Notes under the pieces: generated by a model | Seen by the model: only the letters and a program-made list of their open reading frames with translations | What the model was told of the DNA's origin: nothing | The model's database searches: none | Program-made: the position numbers and the translations under genes | Assembly (NCBI RefSeq): GCF_003325755.1 | Contig: NZ_QORI02000001.1 | Coordinates: 385,947 to 449,946, forward strand | Direction: 5' to 3' | From: Pseudomonas sp. SST3 | GTDB lineage: Bacteria; Pseudomonadota; Gammaproteobacteria; Pseudomonadales; Pseudomonadaceae | Length of the DNA: 64,000 bases | Shown: positions 1 to 9,351 of the stretch, piece after piece | How the letters are laid out: each line of letters opens with the position of its first letter | Numbering within the stretch: position 1 is the stretch's first letter

Positions 1-2
1 CC

Positions 3-485
3 CTGGAACAACTTCCCGACTGCAACCGGATAGCCGCAACGCTTGGGCCGATGATCGACGGGCTGGTGCTGGTCGACGAAGAAGACGGCGGGCGCTACGA
101 CAATGTGACTGTCTACGGCATCAGCTGCACCTGGCTATCCAAGGAAATGCAATCCGGCAACGCGTTCGAGATGGTCAAGGGCGGCGGCTTGTCGATCGGC
201 ATCAGCGTGGACCCGGAGCCATCGGACGCGAAGCTGCTTCGGCAGATTGGGATGATCTATGACGATCACAGGGTTGAGGACATCGGCGGATTCGTCGTGG
301 ACCCGAGCAAGCAGTTGGATCCAGCTGCCCAGCTGGGCATCGTCGGCCCGCAGGTGGTTGTCGGCAGAGTCACTGTTATCGCGGCGGCGGGAGGCATTGC
401 GCTGCAGAAGGTCGAGAGCATGCAGGGCATCACCAACGACCAAGCCATTGAAGGTGCGGTTGCCGTTCACAAGATGCTGCGTTGA
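3..485 (+). CDS. Hypothetical protein, 5' end outside window
   Basis: The reading frame is open from base 3, so the gene begins left of the window; the first internal ATG is at 51. About 160 residues are visible, ending at TGA 483-485. The visible part has alternating beta-strand-like and glycine-rich segments, with no transmembrane segment and no motif I recognise. A 98-base gap separates it from the next gene on the same strand. Function is unknown to me. The call as coding rests on frame openness and GC-rich third positions over 480 bases; the overlapping minus-strand frames look like shadows. Confidence 0.6.
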   Translation: MEQLPDCNRIAATLGPMIDGLVLVDEEDGGRYDNVTVYGISCTWLSKEMQSGNAFEMVKGGGLSIGISVDPEPSDAKLLRQIGMIYDDHRVEDIGGFVVDPSKQLDPAAQLGIVGPQVVVGRVTVIAAAGGIALQKVESMQGITNDQAIEGAVAVHKMLR

Positions 486-548
486 GGTCACAGAAACTGA
501 ACTGACAAGGCAATGAAAACACTAAGCGCAGCGACAGCGCAGAACATA

Positions 549-576
549 AAACAGGAAACAGGAAACAGGAAACAGG
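549..576 (+). repeat. Four tandem copies of heptamer AAACAGG
   Basis: Four perfect copies of AAACAGG run head to tail. The last copy runs straight into AGGAG (574-578), the ribosome binding site of the gene starting at 584, so the repeat forms its 5' leader. Copy-number change by slippage would alter promoter-to-RBS distance without touching the reading frame. Confidence 0.85.
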
Positions 577-583
577 AGCGAAC

Positions 584-967
584 ATGTCTTTAGCAACAGG
601 GCTGCAAACGCTTTCCATGGCCGGCGTACTCATGCTGATCAGCCTCAGCGGACAGGCTCAGGAACCGAGCCATCAAACGATGATGTCGAACATGCACACC
701 CAACTGGCCAACTTCGGCGGCTCCATGCACACGACGGCCAAGGTCTGCGGGGACTCCTCAGACGAACAGCTGGCCGAGCAAAAAGAGAAGCAAAGAGCCC
801 TGTCGATCCAGAACGGTATGGACACGGCCGCTTTTGACAAGGCCTTCAACGCCGGTGCAAGCGAGGCGAAAACAAAATGGGCAGCCATCCCGGCGTCTGA
901 ACGTCAGGCCAAATGCGACGAGTTCAAGCAAGAGATGGAAGCGTTAGGCCAGCAGTTCATGCAATGA
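584..967 (+). CDS. Small exported helical protein, unknown function
   Basis: This is a 127-residue protein with a Sec-type signal peptide (hydrophobic stretch around residues 10-23, likely cleavage after AQA near residue 25). The mature part is Met- and Gln-rich, largely helical and charged, with two cysteines (in KVCGD and AKCDE) that could form one disulfide. The start is set by AGGAG five bases upstream, which lies inside the AAACAGG repeat tract. I do not recognise a family; general resemblance is to small periplasmic proteins of unknown function. It stands alone between a same-strand hypothetical gene and a convergent GGDEF gene. Confidence 0.7.
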   Translation: MSLATGLQTLSMAGVLMLISLSGQAQEPSHQTMMSNMHTQLANFGGSMHTTAKVCGDSSDEQLAEQKEKQRALSIQNGMDTAAFDKAFNAGASEAKTKWAAIPASERQAKCDEFKQEMEALGQQFMQ

Positions 968-1026
968 CAGCGCTCGCATAGGCCATCGGTCGCGGCGAGC
1001 GGCGCCGTACCAGCCCAAGGCGCCAC

Positions 1027-2052
1027 TCAGGACACGATCACCTGATTCTTGCCCAGGCGTTTGGCGGTATACATCGCCGCATCGGCACGAGCGAACATTG
1101 CGCTCAGATCCGGATCGCTGGCTCTGATATAGGTCACGCCGAGGCTGATGGTGACACCGAAACGCTGGCCGTCTGGGCTGGTGAAGACCAGTCGCTGAAT
1201 CTCGCGCTGCAGCCGTTCGGCGATCTGCTCAGCGAGGTCAGGCTGGCAGCCGGGTAGCAGCAAAGCGAATTCTTCACCGCCAATGCGACCGAACAGATCG
1301 CCGCGACGCAGTACCGATGAGCCGCACTGGGCTACGCGCTGCAGCACCTGGTCGCCCGTCTGATGCCCATGGGTGTCGTTGATTCGCTTGAAGTCATCGA
1401 TATCCAGCAGCTGAAAAGCCAGCGGACTCGCGTATTGCCGGGCCAGATCGAACTCGCGCTGAGCGCATTCGAAGAAGTAGCGTCGGTTGCTGCTCTGGGT
1501 CAGCACGTCGGTGGTGGCCAGCCGCTGCAGTTCACCTTCGAGCTGCTTCTTTTCCGTGATGTCTTCGGCGATGCCGACGATGATCGGCCCGCGCGAGCTA
1601 TCCTCGCTGCCCGCGATGAAGCACTTGTCGCTGAGCCAGCGCAGTTGCCCGTCGGCACGGATGATGCGGTACTCACGCTCTTCGACGGCGCCCTTGTCCA
1701 GAACCTCGAGCATGCTGCGCTGCGCGTATTCCAGATCATCGGGGTAGATGCTGTTGCGCCATTCGCCGAAATCCGCCAGCAGCAACGCGACGGAGCGGCC
1801 AAACACCTGCTCGTATGCCGGGCTGACGTAGATCATCTGCTGGGCCTTCCAATCAAACGCCCAGAGCACAGCCTTGACCGCACCCATCAGGGTGCTGAAC
1901 AACTGTTCACGCTCGCTCAGGCGCTCGACCTCACCGCGCGCGTGCATGAGAGCCAACAGGGTTTGCGCCTCAGTCGGGGGAAGAATGCCAACCCCCGTAT
2001 CGCTTCGCGACTTCACCACATTCATACCTGCATTCCCAAATGGCGCCGGCAC
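1027..2052 (-). CDS. PAS-GGDEF diguanylate cyclase
   Basis: A 341-residue cytoplasmic protein with no membrane segments. A PAS/PAC sensor domain lies around residues 55-170 and a GGDEF domain around 180-341. The active site is GGEEF at 258-262, a catalytically competent variant, so c-di-GMP synthesis from GTP is expected. An RxxD inhibitory I-site (RRGD, 249-252) sits exactly five residues before it, predicting product inhibition. No EAL domain is present. The first codon used here is GTG; ATG at 2025 is an alternative start. The signal sensed by the PAS domain cannot be told from sequence. It is probably monocistronic. Confidence 0.88.
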   Translation of the reverse strand: MPAPFGNAGMNVVKSRSDTGVGILPPTEAQTLLALMHARGEVERLSEREQLFSTLMGAVKAVLWAFDWKAQQMIYVSPAYEQVFGRSVALLLADFGEWRNSIYPDDLEYAQRSMLEVLDKGAVEEREYRIIRADGQLRWLSDKCFIAGSEDSSRGPIIVGIAEDITEKKQLEGELQRLATTDVLTQSSNRRYFFECAQREFDLARQYASPLAFQLLDIDDFKRINDTHGHQTGDQVLQRVAQCGSSVLRRGDLFGRIGGEEFALLLPGCQPDLAEQIAERLQREIQRLVFTSPDGQRFGVTISLGVTYIRASDPDLSAMFARADAAMYTAKRLGKNQVIVS

Positions 2053-2166
2053 CAGCGGAGGCCCACTAGGGGTTGCTGTCGCGTTAGCACCAGAATGCAG
2101 TTCAGAGAGCGCCGGCTGAGCAAAGTTCCAGCCGGCGCGCCCATCGTGAAACGCGCCGATCGGAGG

Positions 2167-3357
2167 TCAGGCGTGGGCGACGGCCGGCCTCAGCGAGTAG
2201 GTTCTCAGGTGCTCGGCGAACTCGCGCAGCGATTGGATACCGCTGGCTTCGGCTTCCTGCACCCATTGTTTCATCGCGGCGAGCATGTCATGGCCGTTGG
2301 CGCTGGTACGGGTCCATATCTGCTGCAAGGCCAGACGCTGCTCGTAAATGATGCGCAGCGACTGGCTCTGTTCCAGGATCACCGCGATACGCGCCTGTTG
2401 CTCATCCTGCAGCAGGCTTGGTTCACGCGACAGCAGCCGCTTGGCCCGGCGAAACTGATGGCGCATCGAGGCATCGGCGCGCTCCAGTTCCAGGCGCACG
2501 AGCGGCTTGATCACCAGCTTGCGGTACTGCGCCATGATCTGGAAGCGGTTGTTGAGAATCGCCATGGCGCTATCCATGTCCAGCTGACGCTTGGCCGTGA
2601 CGCGGTGGGCGATGGGCGCGGTGCGATTCACTTTCGCCAGGCCAAACAGGCTGAACAGCTTGATCCAGGCCCAGCCCATGTCGAACTCCCACTTGCGCAC
2701 CGACAGCTTGGCCGAGTTCGGATAGGTATGGTGATTGTTGTGCAACTCTTCGCCGCCAATGAGGATGCCCCAGGGCACCAGGTTGGTCGCCGCATCCCGG
2801 CATTCGAAGTTGCGATAACCCACGGCATGTCCCAGCCCGTTGACCACCCCGGCGGCCCAGAGCGGGATCCAGATCATCTGCACCGCCCAGACAGTCAGGC
2901 CGATCACACCGAACAGCGCCAGATCGAGGCCAAGCATCAGGACGATACCCAGATTGGGGAAGCGCGAATACAGATTGCGCTCGATCCAGTCATCCGGGCA
3001 GTTTTTGCCATAGATGCGCAGGGTTTCTTCGTTCTTCGCTTCTTCCATGTACAGCTCGGCGCCGCGCCGCAGAACCGTGCCGAGCCCTTTCTGCACCGGG
3101 CTATGCGGGTCGTCCGGCGTTTCGCATTTAGCGTGGTGCTTGCGGTGGATGGCCGTCCATTCACGGGTGTTCATCGCCGTGGTCAGCCACAGCCAGAAAC
3201 GGAAGAAATGTTTGAGCCCAGCATTCAGCTCAAGCGAACGGTGAGCGGAATAGCGATGTAGATAAACGGTGACCGCAACAATCGTCACGTGAGTCAGTAG
3301 CAAGGTGGCCGCGACCACTTGCCAGGCCGAGAGGTTGAGAAATCCGGTGTACCACAT
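2167..3357 (-). CDS. desA: Membrane fatty acid (acyl) delta-9-type desaturase
   Basis: A 396-residue integral membrane di-iron desaturase. The three histidine boxes are visible: HRYSAH (34-39), HRKHH (71-75) and HNNHH (206-210), with hydrophobic segments between boxes two and three. This family uses O2 and a redox partner to introduce a cis double bond into acyl chains, adjusting membrane fluidity. The frame is open further upstream, but ATG 3357 is chosen because it begins the conserved N-terminus and has GAGG upstream. The C-terminal 120 residues are charged and helical, as in Pseudomonas homologues. It most resembles the DesA type; DesB-like acyl-CoA specificity cannot be excluded. Confidence 0.85.
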   Translation of the reverse strand: MWYTGFLNLSAWQVVAATLLLTHVTIVAVTVYLHRYSAHRSLELNAGLKHFFRFWLWLTTAMNTREWTAIHRKHHAKCETPDDPHSPVQKGLGTVLRRGAELYMEEAKNEETLRIYGKNCPDDWIERNLYSRFPNLGIVLMLGLDLALFGVIGLTVWAVQMIWIPLWAAGVVNGLGHAVGYRNFECRDAATNLVPWGILIGGEELHNNHHTYPNSAKLSVRKWEFDMGWAWIKLFSLFGLAKVNRTAPIAHRVTAKRQLDMDSAMAILNNRFQIMAQYRKLVIKPLVRLELERADASMRHQFRRAKRLLSREPSLLQDEQQARIAVILEQSQSLRIIYEQRLALQQIWTRTSANGHDMLAAMKQWVQEAEASGIQSLREFAEHLRTYSLRPAVAHA

Positions 3358-3844
3358 GTGTAGCAGCCTCGCAGCGAAGAAAAACCCGGGCCGGCAGCGC
3401 CAGCGCCGGACCATTATCTGCCCCTGACGATACATTGCGCGCCCGCCCGTCGCAGCATCGCGACTTTTCGATGGGCGCCGGTGTACGCAGATGCGCACCA
3501 GGCTAATTTACCGCTCGCTCGCCTGGTCGCGGGCCGCTCTAGCTCTGCGCTCGCCGCATGCTCGCCAGCGTTCGTCAGCGGATGGTTTTCGATGCTGACC
3601 AGCCGACCGGCGGCAGACGCTGAGCGAAACGCCTAAGCTGATTGGAGTTGCCTCTGTTCAGCGTCAGATCCAAATGGCACGGCGTCTCGCCCGCGCCAGG
3701 GTAATGGAGCGCAGAATCGCCAGCCGACCTTGGCAACCCCGGGCGCTGGTGCCCGCCAAGCAATTTTTTTCCGAGCAATGCGCCAGCCGACCATCAAACT
3801 GGCAAACTGCTGTTCAAGTGCCGGAGCACTGCCGGAGGTCCCGC
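3358..3844. other. Intergenic region between divergent desaturase and response regulator
   Basis: These 487 bases separate the divergent starts of the desaturase and the first response regulator and must carry both promoters. The only clear signal is GGAGG at 3834-3838, the ribosome binding site of the response regulator. I see no RNA gene or convincing small gene; open frames here are non-conserved extensions of the flanking genes. Confidence 0.5.
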
Positions 3845-4231
3845 ATGACCGAGCTGAAACGGATTCTGCATGTCGAGGACGACCCGTCCATCCAGGCGGT
3901 CGTCAAAGTAGCGCTGGAAGCGATCGGAGGTTATCAAGTGCTGTCCTGCTCGTCCGGCCTGCAGGCACTGGGAGAGGTTGAATGGTTCGCACCGCAGTTT
4001 ATCCTGCTCGATGTGATGATGCCGGGCATGGGCGGTACGGAAACCCTCGCCCGGCTCGGCGAACAGGTCGACCTGGCGCAGGTGCCGGTGGTCTTCATGA
4101 CCGCCAAGGCTCAGCCCGGCGAGCTCGAAAATCTGCGCAAACTCGGCGCACGCGACGTGATCATCAAACCGTTCGATCCGATGCGTCTGGCCAGCCGGAT
4201 CCAAGCAATCTGGGAAGCCGGCGACGCCTAA
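3845..4231 (+). CDS. Single-domain response regulator (REC), first of pair
   Basis: A 128-residue stand-alone receiver domain. The acidic pocket is E11/D12(D13), the phospho-acceptor is D56 in LLDVMMP, and the switch Thr and Lys are T86 and K108. There is no output domain, so it probably works as a phosphorelay shuttle or by protein-protein contact. The start is fixed by GGAGG six bases upstream. It lies 34 bases before the sensor kinase gene and is clearly paralogous to the receiver gene at the far side of that kinase (shared ILHVED, QVLSC, KPFDP blocks), which suggests a local duplication around the kinase. Confidence 0.9.
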   Translation: MTELKRILHVEDDPSIQAVVKVALEAIGGYQVLSCSSGLQALGEVEWFAPQFILLDVMMPGMGGTETLARLGEQVDLAQVPVVFMTAKAQPGELENLRKLGARDVIIKPFDPMRLASRIQAIWEAGDA

Positions 4232-4265
4232 GCCGCCGTCCCCACCTCAACGAGACAGTCAGCAG

Positions 4266-6671
4266 ATGGAGTCATCGAAATCGATGCCGGCGCCTTCCCC
4301 TCCTCCCCGCGAATTGTCCCGGCTCGCCGCCCTGCTGCGCTACGAAATCCTCGATACACCGGACGAGTCCGCCTTCGATGACTTCACTCAGCTGGCGTCG
4401 TATATCTGCGACACCCCGATTGCGCTGATCTCGCTGGTTGATGATCACCGCCAGTGGTTCAAGAGCCGCTTCGGCCTCGATGTCAGCGAAACCCCGCGGG
4501 AGATCTCGTTCTGCACCCATACCATCGAAGGCCAGGGCATTTTCGAGGTCAACGACGCACAACAGGATCAGCGTTTTCAGCAAAATCCGCTGGTGACTGG
4601 CGCCCCTCGCATCCGCTTCTATGCCGGCACGCCACTGACTTCGCCGGATGGCTACAACCTCGGCACGCTCTGCGTAATCGATCATCAGCCGCGCCAGCTC
4701 AGCGATGCGCAGCGCGACGCCCTGGCGAATCTGAGCCGACAGATCATGCGGCTGTTCGAAGAGCGCCTGCAGGGCCACCGCTACGCCGAGCAGGCGGCGC
4801 TGCAGCAGGCCCTGATCAACAGCGCCGGCAGCGCGATGCTGCTGACCACCGCCGACGGGCGGATATCGGGCGTCAACCCGACCGCCGAACGCCTGTTCGG
4901 CTATTCCGAGCAGATGCTGGTCGATCAATCGCTGACCTCGATATTGTTTCCGCCGGACGCCCTCGCCCGTCGCGCGAGCATCCTCAGCGACGAACTGGGC
5001 GAGATCATCGAGCCGGGATTCGCCGTGCTCACCGCACCATTGCTCGAAGGTCGCCGCGAGATGCGCGAGTGGCGTCTGCTGCACCGCACCGGAGAGAGCG
5101 TGCCGGTACTGCTGAATGTGTCGGCAATTCACGACGAACGCGAGCTGCTGCGCGGTTACATTATCAGCGCCTATGACCTGGCCCATCAGGAGCGCTTGCA
5201 GCTGCGTCTGCAACAGATCGCGGCACAGGTTCCCGGCATGTTGTTCCAGTTCTGCTGGCGACCCGACGGAACCAGCTCCTTCCCGTACCTTAGCGAGGGG
5301 GTCGAGGATATCTACGGGCTGAGTGCGGCCGAGATGACGCCAGGCATCGGCCCGGTCTTCGACCGCATTCATCCTTGTGATCGCGAGCCCGTGCTGACAA
5401 GCATCGGCAAGGCCGCCTCGACACTCACACCCTGGTACTTCGAGCACCGTATCGATCACCCCCGCAAGGGCTTGATATGGGTCGAGGCACGCGCCACGCC
5501 GATGCGTCAGGCGGACGGGTCGGTACTCTGGCACGGGCTGGTCACCGACATCACCGACCGCAAGGCCGAGCAGCTGGAACTGGACAAGCAGCAGGAAATG
5601 AACCGACGCCTGCTCGAAGCCCTGTCCGAAGCTGTCGTCGCCTGCGACTCGGAAGGCCAGCTCACCCTGTTCAACCACACCGCCCGGCTCTGGCATGGCG
5701 TCGACGCGCAGCGCCTTACGCCGGAACAGTGGCCGGCCGCCTATCACCTCTGCCAGACCGACGGTGTGACGCCGATGGCCTATGAGGAAGTCCCGCTGAC
5801 GCGTGCCTTGCGTGGCGAGCGCATCCGCAACCTGGAGCTGACCATCGTCAACCAGGGCATGATCCGCCACGTCTCAGCCAATGCCGATCCGATGTATGCC
5901 TCCAACGGCCAGCAGAACGGTGCCGTGGTGGTGCTGCACGACATCACCGAGCGCAAGCAGATCGAGACGCTGCAACGGGATTTCGTCTCCACCGTCAGCC
6001 ATGAGTTGCGCACACCGCTGACCTCCATCACCGCCTCGCTCGGGCTGATCTGCGGCGAGGTGATCGGCGAAGTACCGGAGCACCTGCAGGAGCTGCTGGA
6101 TATTGCCCATCAGAACAGCAAGCGCTTGAGCGCGCTGATCGATGACCTGCTGGATATAGACAAACTCTCGGCTGGCAAGATGCGTTTCGAGCTGCAGCTG
6201 CAGCCACTGCAACCTCTGCTGGAGCAGGCCCTGCGCAGCAACCAGGGTTACGCCGAGAGTTATTCGGTCACCACCGAGCTGATCAGCTGCCCCTCGGTGT
6301 CGATCAGAGTCGATACGATGCGGCTGGAGCAAGTATTGAGCAATCTGCTATCCAACGCAGCCAAATACTCGCCGCCTGGCGAGACCGTCGAGCTGTGGGC
6401 CGAAACGGTCGATGCCCATAAAGTCCGCGTCAGCATTCGCGACAAGGGGCCGGGGATTGCCGATACCTTCCGCGAACGGATATTCAGCAAGTTTGCGCAG
6501 GCGGACGCTTCGGATACGCGCCAGCAAGGCGGTACCGGCCTTGGCCTGGCCATCAGCAAGGAGTTGATCGAGCATATGGACGGACAGATCGGTTTCGATT
6601 CGGCCCCTGGCGCAGGCGCCTGTTTCTGGTTCGAGCTGCCCTGCTATCCGTTACATGAGGCTCAGCCATGA
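4266..6671 (+). CDS. Multi-PAS/GAF sensor histidine kinase
   Basis: An 801-residue soluble kinase with no transmembrane segment. Domains in order: GAF (about 25-170), PAS (about 180-300), PAS/PAC (about 310-430), a third PAS (about 440-565), HisKA with phospho-accepting H579 in SHELRTPL, and HATPase_c (about 685-795) with N, G1 (DKGPGI) and G2 (GGTGLGLAI) boxes. There is no C-terminal receiver, so phosphotransfer goes to separate receivers, most simply the two single-domain regulators encoded on either side. Its stop overlaps the ATG of the downstream regulator by four bases. The cytoplasmic GAF/PAS array suggests an intracellular cue such as redox, light or a ligand; which one is unknown. 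Confidence 0.9.
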   Translation: MESSKSMPAPSPPPRELSRLAALLRYEILDTPDESAFDDFTQLASYICDTPIALISLVDDHRQWFKSRFGLDVSETPREISFCTHTIEGQGIFEVNDAQQDQRFQQNPLVTGAPRIRFYAGTPLTSPDGYNLGTLCVIDHQPRQLSDAQRDALANLSRQIMRLFEERLQGHRYAEQAALQQALINSAGSAMLLTTADGRISGVNPTAERLFGYSEQMLVDQSLTSILFPPDALARRASILSDELGEIIEPGFAVLTAPLLEGRREMREWRLLHRTGESVPVLLNVSAIHDERELLRGYIISAYDLAHQERLQLRLQQIAAQVPGMLFQFCWRPDGTSSFPYLSEGVEDIYGLSAAEMTPGIGPVFDRIHPCDREPVLTSIGKAASTLTPWYFEHRIDHPRKGLIWVEARATPMRQADGSVLWHGLVTDITDRKAEQLELDKQQEMNRRLLEALSEAVVACDSEGQLTLFNHTARLWHGVDAQRLTPEQWPAAYHLCQTDGVTPMAYEEVPLTRALRGERIRNLELTIVNQGMIRHVSANADPMYASNGQQNGAVVVLHDITERKQIETLQRDFVSTVSHELRTPLTSITASLGLICGEVIGEVPEHLQELLDIAHQNSKRLSALIDDLLDIDKLSAGKMRFELQLQPLQPLLEQALRSNQGYAESYSVTTELISCPSVSIRVDTMRLEQVLSNLLSNAAKYSPPGETVELWAETVDAHKVRVSIRDKGPGIADTFRERIFSKFAQADASDTRQQGGTGLGLAISKELIEHMDGQIGFDSAPGAGACFWFELPCYPLHEAQP

Positions 6672-7057
6672 AGCCATTGCAGCGGATCCTTCATGTCGAA
6701 GACGTCCCGTCCATTCGAGTGGTAACGCGGATCGCCCTGGAGAAGCTTGGTGGCTTCCAGGTGCTCAGCTGCGCGTCTGGCCTGGAAGCGCTGGAACAGG
6801 CCCAGCGCTTCGCACCTGACATGATTCTGCTGGATGTAATGCTGCCGCAGATGGGCGGCATCGAATTACTGCGTCAGCTCTCGCTGCAGATTGATCTACG
6901 GCAGACGCCGGTAGTGCTGCTGACCGGACAGCCGAACGAACCCGCCGATGCAGGCGAGCTGCAGCGGCTCGGTGTACGCAAGCTACTGCAGAAACCATTC
7001 GACCCCCTGCAACTGGCGACGCAACTGCAAGAAATCTGGAATTCCGAGCAGCGATGA
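6668..7057 (+). CDS. Single-domain response regulator (REC), second of pair
   Basis: A 129-residue stand-alone receiver domain with E11/D12, phospho-acceptor D56, T86 and K109. The third acidic position of the upstream paralogue is Val here (EDV instead of EDD). The ATG overlaps the kinase stop (ATGA), indicating translational coupling. With the kinase and the upstream receiver it forms a receiver-kinase-receiver operon. Having two competing receivers on one kinase may allow one to act as phosphate sink; that is inference. No DNA-binding or enzymatic output is attached. Confidence 0.9.
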   Translation: MKPLQRILHVEDVPSIRVVTRIALEKLGGFQVLSCASGLEALEQAQRFAPDMILLDVMLPQMGGIELLRQLSLQIDLRQTPVVLLTGQPNEPADAGELQRLGVRKLLQKPFDPLQLATQLQEIWNSEQR

Positions 7058-7317
7058 CAGCGCCAATCTGTGCTACGCAGCGGGTTGCCAAACGCCCTCG
7101 GCGACACTGACGAATTCGCGCAGCGCGCCGACCGCTTGTCGCGAATTCGAGCCGGAGCAGCGCCGACGTCGCTGCTGAAGCTCGCAGGCCTCCGCGTCGT
7201 CTGGCCGGCATTGCTGAACTCGGCTAACCCCTTTTTGGGATCAGCCGCACCGGTAGCCGCTCGGCGCACAAGCTGACCGTCGACGACACCTTTCAGGTTT
7301 GACTTGCCGCTGTCCCT

Positions 7318-8811
7318 TCAAAGCTTTATCCAGGTTGCCTTCAGCTCGGTGTATTTGTCGAAGGCATGCAGTGACTTGTCGCGACCGTTGCCGGATTGCT
7401 TGAAGCCGCCGAACGGCGCGGTCATGTCGCCGCCGTCGTACTGATTGACCCAGACGCTGCCGGCCCGCAGCGCCTTGGCGGTCAGATGGGCCTTGGACAA
7501 ATCGGCAGTCCACACCGCCGCTGCAAGGCCGTACGGGGTGTCGTTGGCGATCGCGACGGCCTCTGCCGCCGTGTCGAACGTAATCACCGACAATACCGGG
7601 CCGAAGATTTCCTCCCGGGCGATCTTCATTGCATTGCTGACACCATCGAAAATAGTCGGCTCGACGTAAAGGCCGCCAGTGTCTTGCAGTGTCCGCTGGC
7701 CACCGATAAGCACCTGAGCGCCATCGTTGCGGCCGGCTTCGATGTAGCCGAGCACGGTATCCAGCTGCTGCGTGTCAACCAGGGCTCCGACATTGGTCGC
7801 CGGGTCCAGCGGATTACCTGGCTTCCAGCCCTTCAGCGCCTCGACCACCAGCGGCAGGAAGCGCTCCTTCACCGCGCTTTCCACCAACAGACGCGAGCCG
7901 GCCGTGCAGACCTCCCCCTGGTTGAAGGCGATGGCGCTGGCAGCCGAGCGGGCTGCAGCTTCGAGATCGGGCGCGTCGGCGAAGACGATGTTCGGGCTCT
8001 TGCCGCCCGCTTCCAACCAGACCCGCTTCATGTTGGATTCGCCAGCGTAGATCATCAGCTGCTTGGCGACCCGCGTGGAGCCGGTGAATACCAGCGTATC
8101 GACGTCCATATGCAGCGCCAGCGCTTTGCCCACGGTGTGTCCGTAACCCGGCAGCACATTGAGCACCCCCGGCGGAATGCCCGCTTCGATGGCCAGTTGC
8201 GCCACACGGATCGCACTCAGTGGCGATTTCTCGGACGGTTTGAGTATCACCGAGTTGCCGGTGGACAACGCCGGACCGAGCTTCCAGCACGCCATCATCA
8301 GCGGGAAGTTCCATGGCACGATGGCCGCCACCACACCGACCGGCTCACGGGTGACCAAGCCCAGCTGATCATGCGGAGTCGCCGCTACTTCGTCGTAGAT
8401 CTTGTCGATAGCCTCACCCGACCAGCGCAACGCATTGGCCGCCCCGGGGATATCGATGCTCAGCGAATCGCCGATGGGCTTGCCCATGTCCAGGGTTTCC
8501 AGCAACGCCAGCTCTTCGGCGTTGGCTTGGAGGAGATTGGCGAAGCGGATCATGACCGCCTTGCGCTTGGCCGGCGCCAGCCGCGACCAGACGCCCGACT
8601 CGAAGGCCATGCGCGCGCTGATCACGGCGCGGTCGGCATCAGCTTCGTCGCAGCTCGCCACTTGCGCCAACACACGCCCATCGACCGGACTGATGCAATC
8701 GAAGCTGGCCGCTGCGCTGGATGCCGTGTATTCGCCCTGAATGAAGGCACGACCTTCGATGCGCAGGTCGCGGGCACGCTGTTGCCAATCGGCGAGAGTC
8801 AGGGTGGTCAT
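7318..8811 (-). CDS. kauB: Aldehyde dehydrogenase, gamma-glutamyl-gamma-aminobutyraldehyde / ketoaminobutyraldehyde type
   Basis: A 497-residue NAD(P)+-dependent aldehyde dehydrogenase with catalytic Cys302 (GEVCTAGS) and general-base Glu in LEAGGKSP; PWNFP and FGGFKQSG family motifs are present. Length and sequence style match Pseudomonas KauB/PuuC, which oxidise aminoaldehydes from arginine, putrescine and other polyamines to the corresponding acids. The start at 8811 is preferred over upstream codons because AGAGGA precedes it at proper spacing and the length becomes the family's. Nearby rpmG-rpmB is the usual Pseudomonas neighbourhood. Exact substrate preference is inferred. Confidence 0.85.
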   Translation of the reverse strand: MTTLTLADWQQRARDLRIEGRAFIQGEYTASSAAASFDCISPVDGRVLAQVASCDEADADRAVISARMAFESGVWSRLAPAKRKAVMIRFANLLQANAEELALLETLDMGKPIGDSLSIDIPGAANALRWSGEAIDKIYDEVAATPHDQLGLVTREPVGVVAAIVPWNFPLMMACWKLGPALSTGNSVILKPSEKSPLSAIRVAQLAIEAGIPPGVLNVLPGYGHTVGKALALHMDVDTLVFTGSTRVAKQLMIYAGESNMKRVWLEAGGKSPNIVFADAPDLEAAARSAASAIAFNQGEVCTAGSRLLVESAVKERFLPLVVEALKGWKPGNPLDPATNVGALVDTQQLDTVLGYIEAGRNDGAQVLIGGQRTLQDTGGLYVEPTIFDGVSNAMKIAREEIFGPVLSVITFDTAAEAVAIANDTPYGLAAAVWTADLSKAHLTAKALRAGSVWVNQYDGGDMTAPFGGFKQSGNGRDKSLHAFDKYTELKATWIKL

Positions 8812-9184
8812 GGGGCGTCCTCTGGTATTGGTCAATAATCAGAAAGGCACCCTAAACCAGCAGCGCCAGGGCTATCAATATTTTTTACGAAATGCCTAAT
8901 TTACGCCTTTTAATGTTCGTTTTTTAAAACATGGCTTCGCCAAACCAGCTATGTGAATAACGTTGCGTACAGCATAGCCGTCAACCTGTACCGTCGGCGC
9001 GGACCGGAGCCAGTGATCTCGCCGCACCGCAGAACTTTTCGAATGCTCCTTTGCCAACCACACATTACGCTTTCGTCAGCTTCGAGCGCATCGAGTCGAC
9101 CCCGCAACAACAGCTGGCAGAACGGTCGCAGCCAGAAACGAAAAAACCCGCCAATTGGCGGGTTTTTCTTCAAGGGCCGATCAA
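8812..9184. other. AT-richer intergenic region upstream of kauB
   Basis: The promoter of the aldehyde dehydrogenase must lie in 8812-8950, which is conspicuously A/T-rich around 8876-8935 (runs of T and A). The other half contains the rpmG terminator hairpin. I see no gene in the stretch. Confidence 0.5.
9142..9167 (-). terminator. Rho-independent terminator after rpmBG
   Basis: The palindrome AAAACCCGCC-AATT-GGCGGGTTTT forms a strong stem flanked by A and T runs. It lies 18 bases past the rpmG stop and would also stop transcription entering from the other side. Confidence 0.85.
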
Positions 9185-9340
9185 TTACTTGATCTTGGCT
9201 TCCTTGTAGATCACGTGCTTACGCACGACAGGATCGTACTTCTTGATTTCGATCTTGTCGGGGGTGGTGCGCTTGTTCTTGTCGGTGGTGTAGAAGTGGC
9301 CGGTACCGGCGCTGGACACCAAACGGATCAGGTCACGCAT
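9185..9340 (-). CDS. rpmG: 50S ribosomal protein L33
   Basis: A 51-residue basic protein beginning [10 protein letters not shown] and ending KEAKIK, the standard proteobacterial L33. It has no zinc-binding cysteine pairs, so it is the zinc-independent form. It lies 11 bases downstream of rpmB in the same operon and is followed by a strong terminator. It is too short for many ORF callers but unmistakable. Confidence 0.97.
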   Translation of the reverse strand: MRDLIRLVSSAGTGHFYTTDKNKRTTPDKIEIKKYDPVVRKHVIYKEAKIK

Positions 9341-9351
9341 GATAGTTCTCC

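Noticed and set aside
1363..3261. A 632-codon open frame on the plus strand opposite the GGDEF and desaturase genes
   Set aside because: It is antisense to two clearly conserved genes, has no family motif, and is explained by GC-rich codon bias in the real genes.
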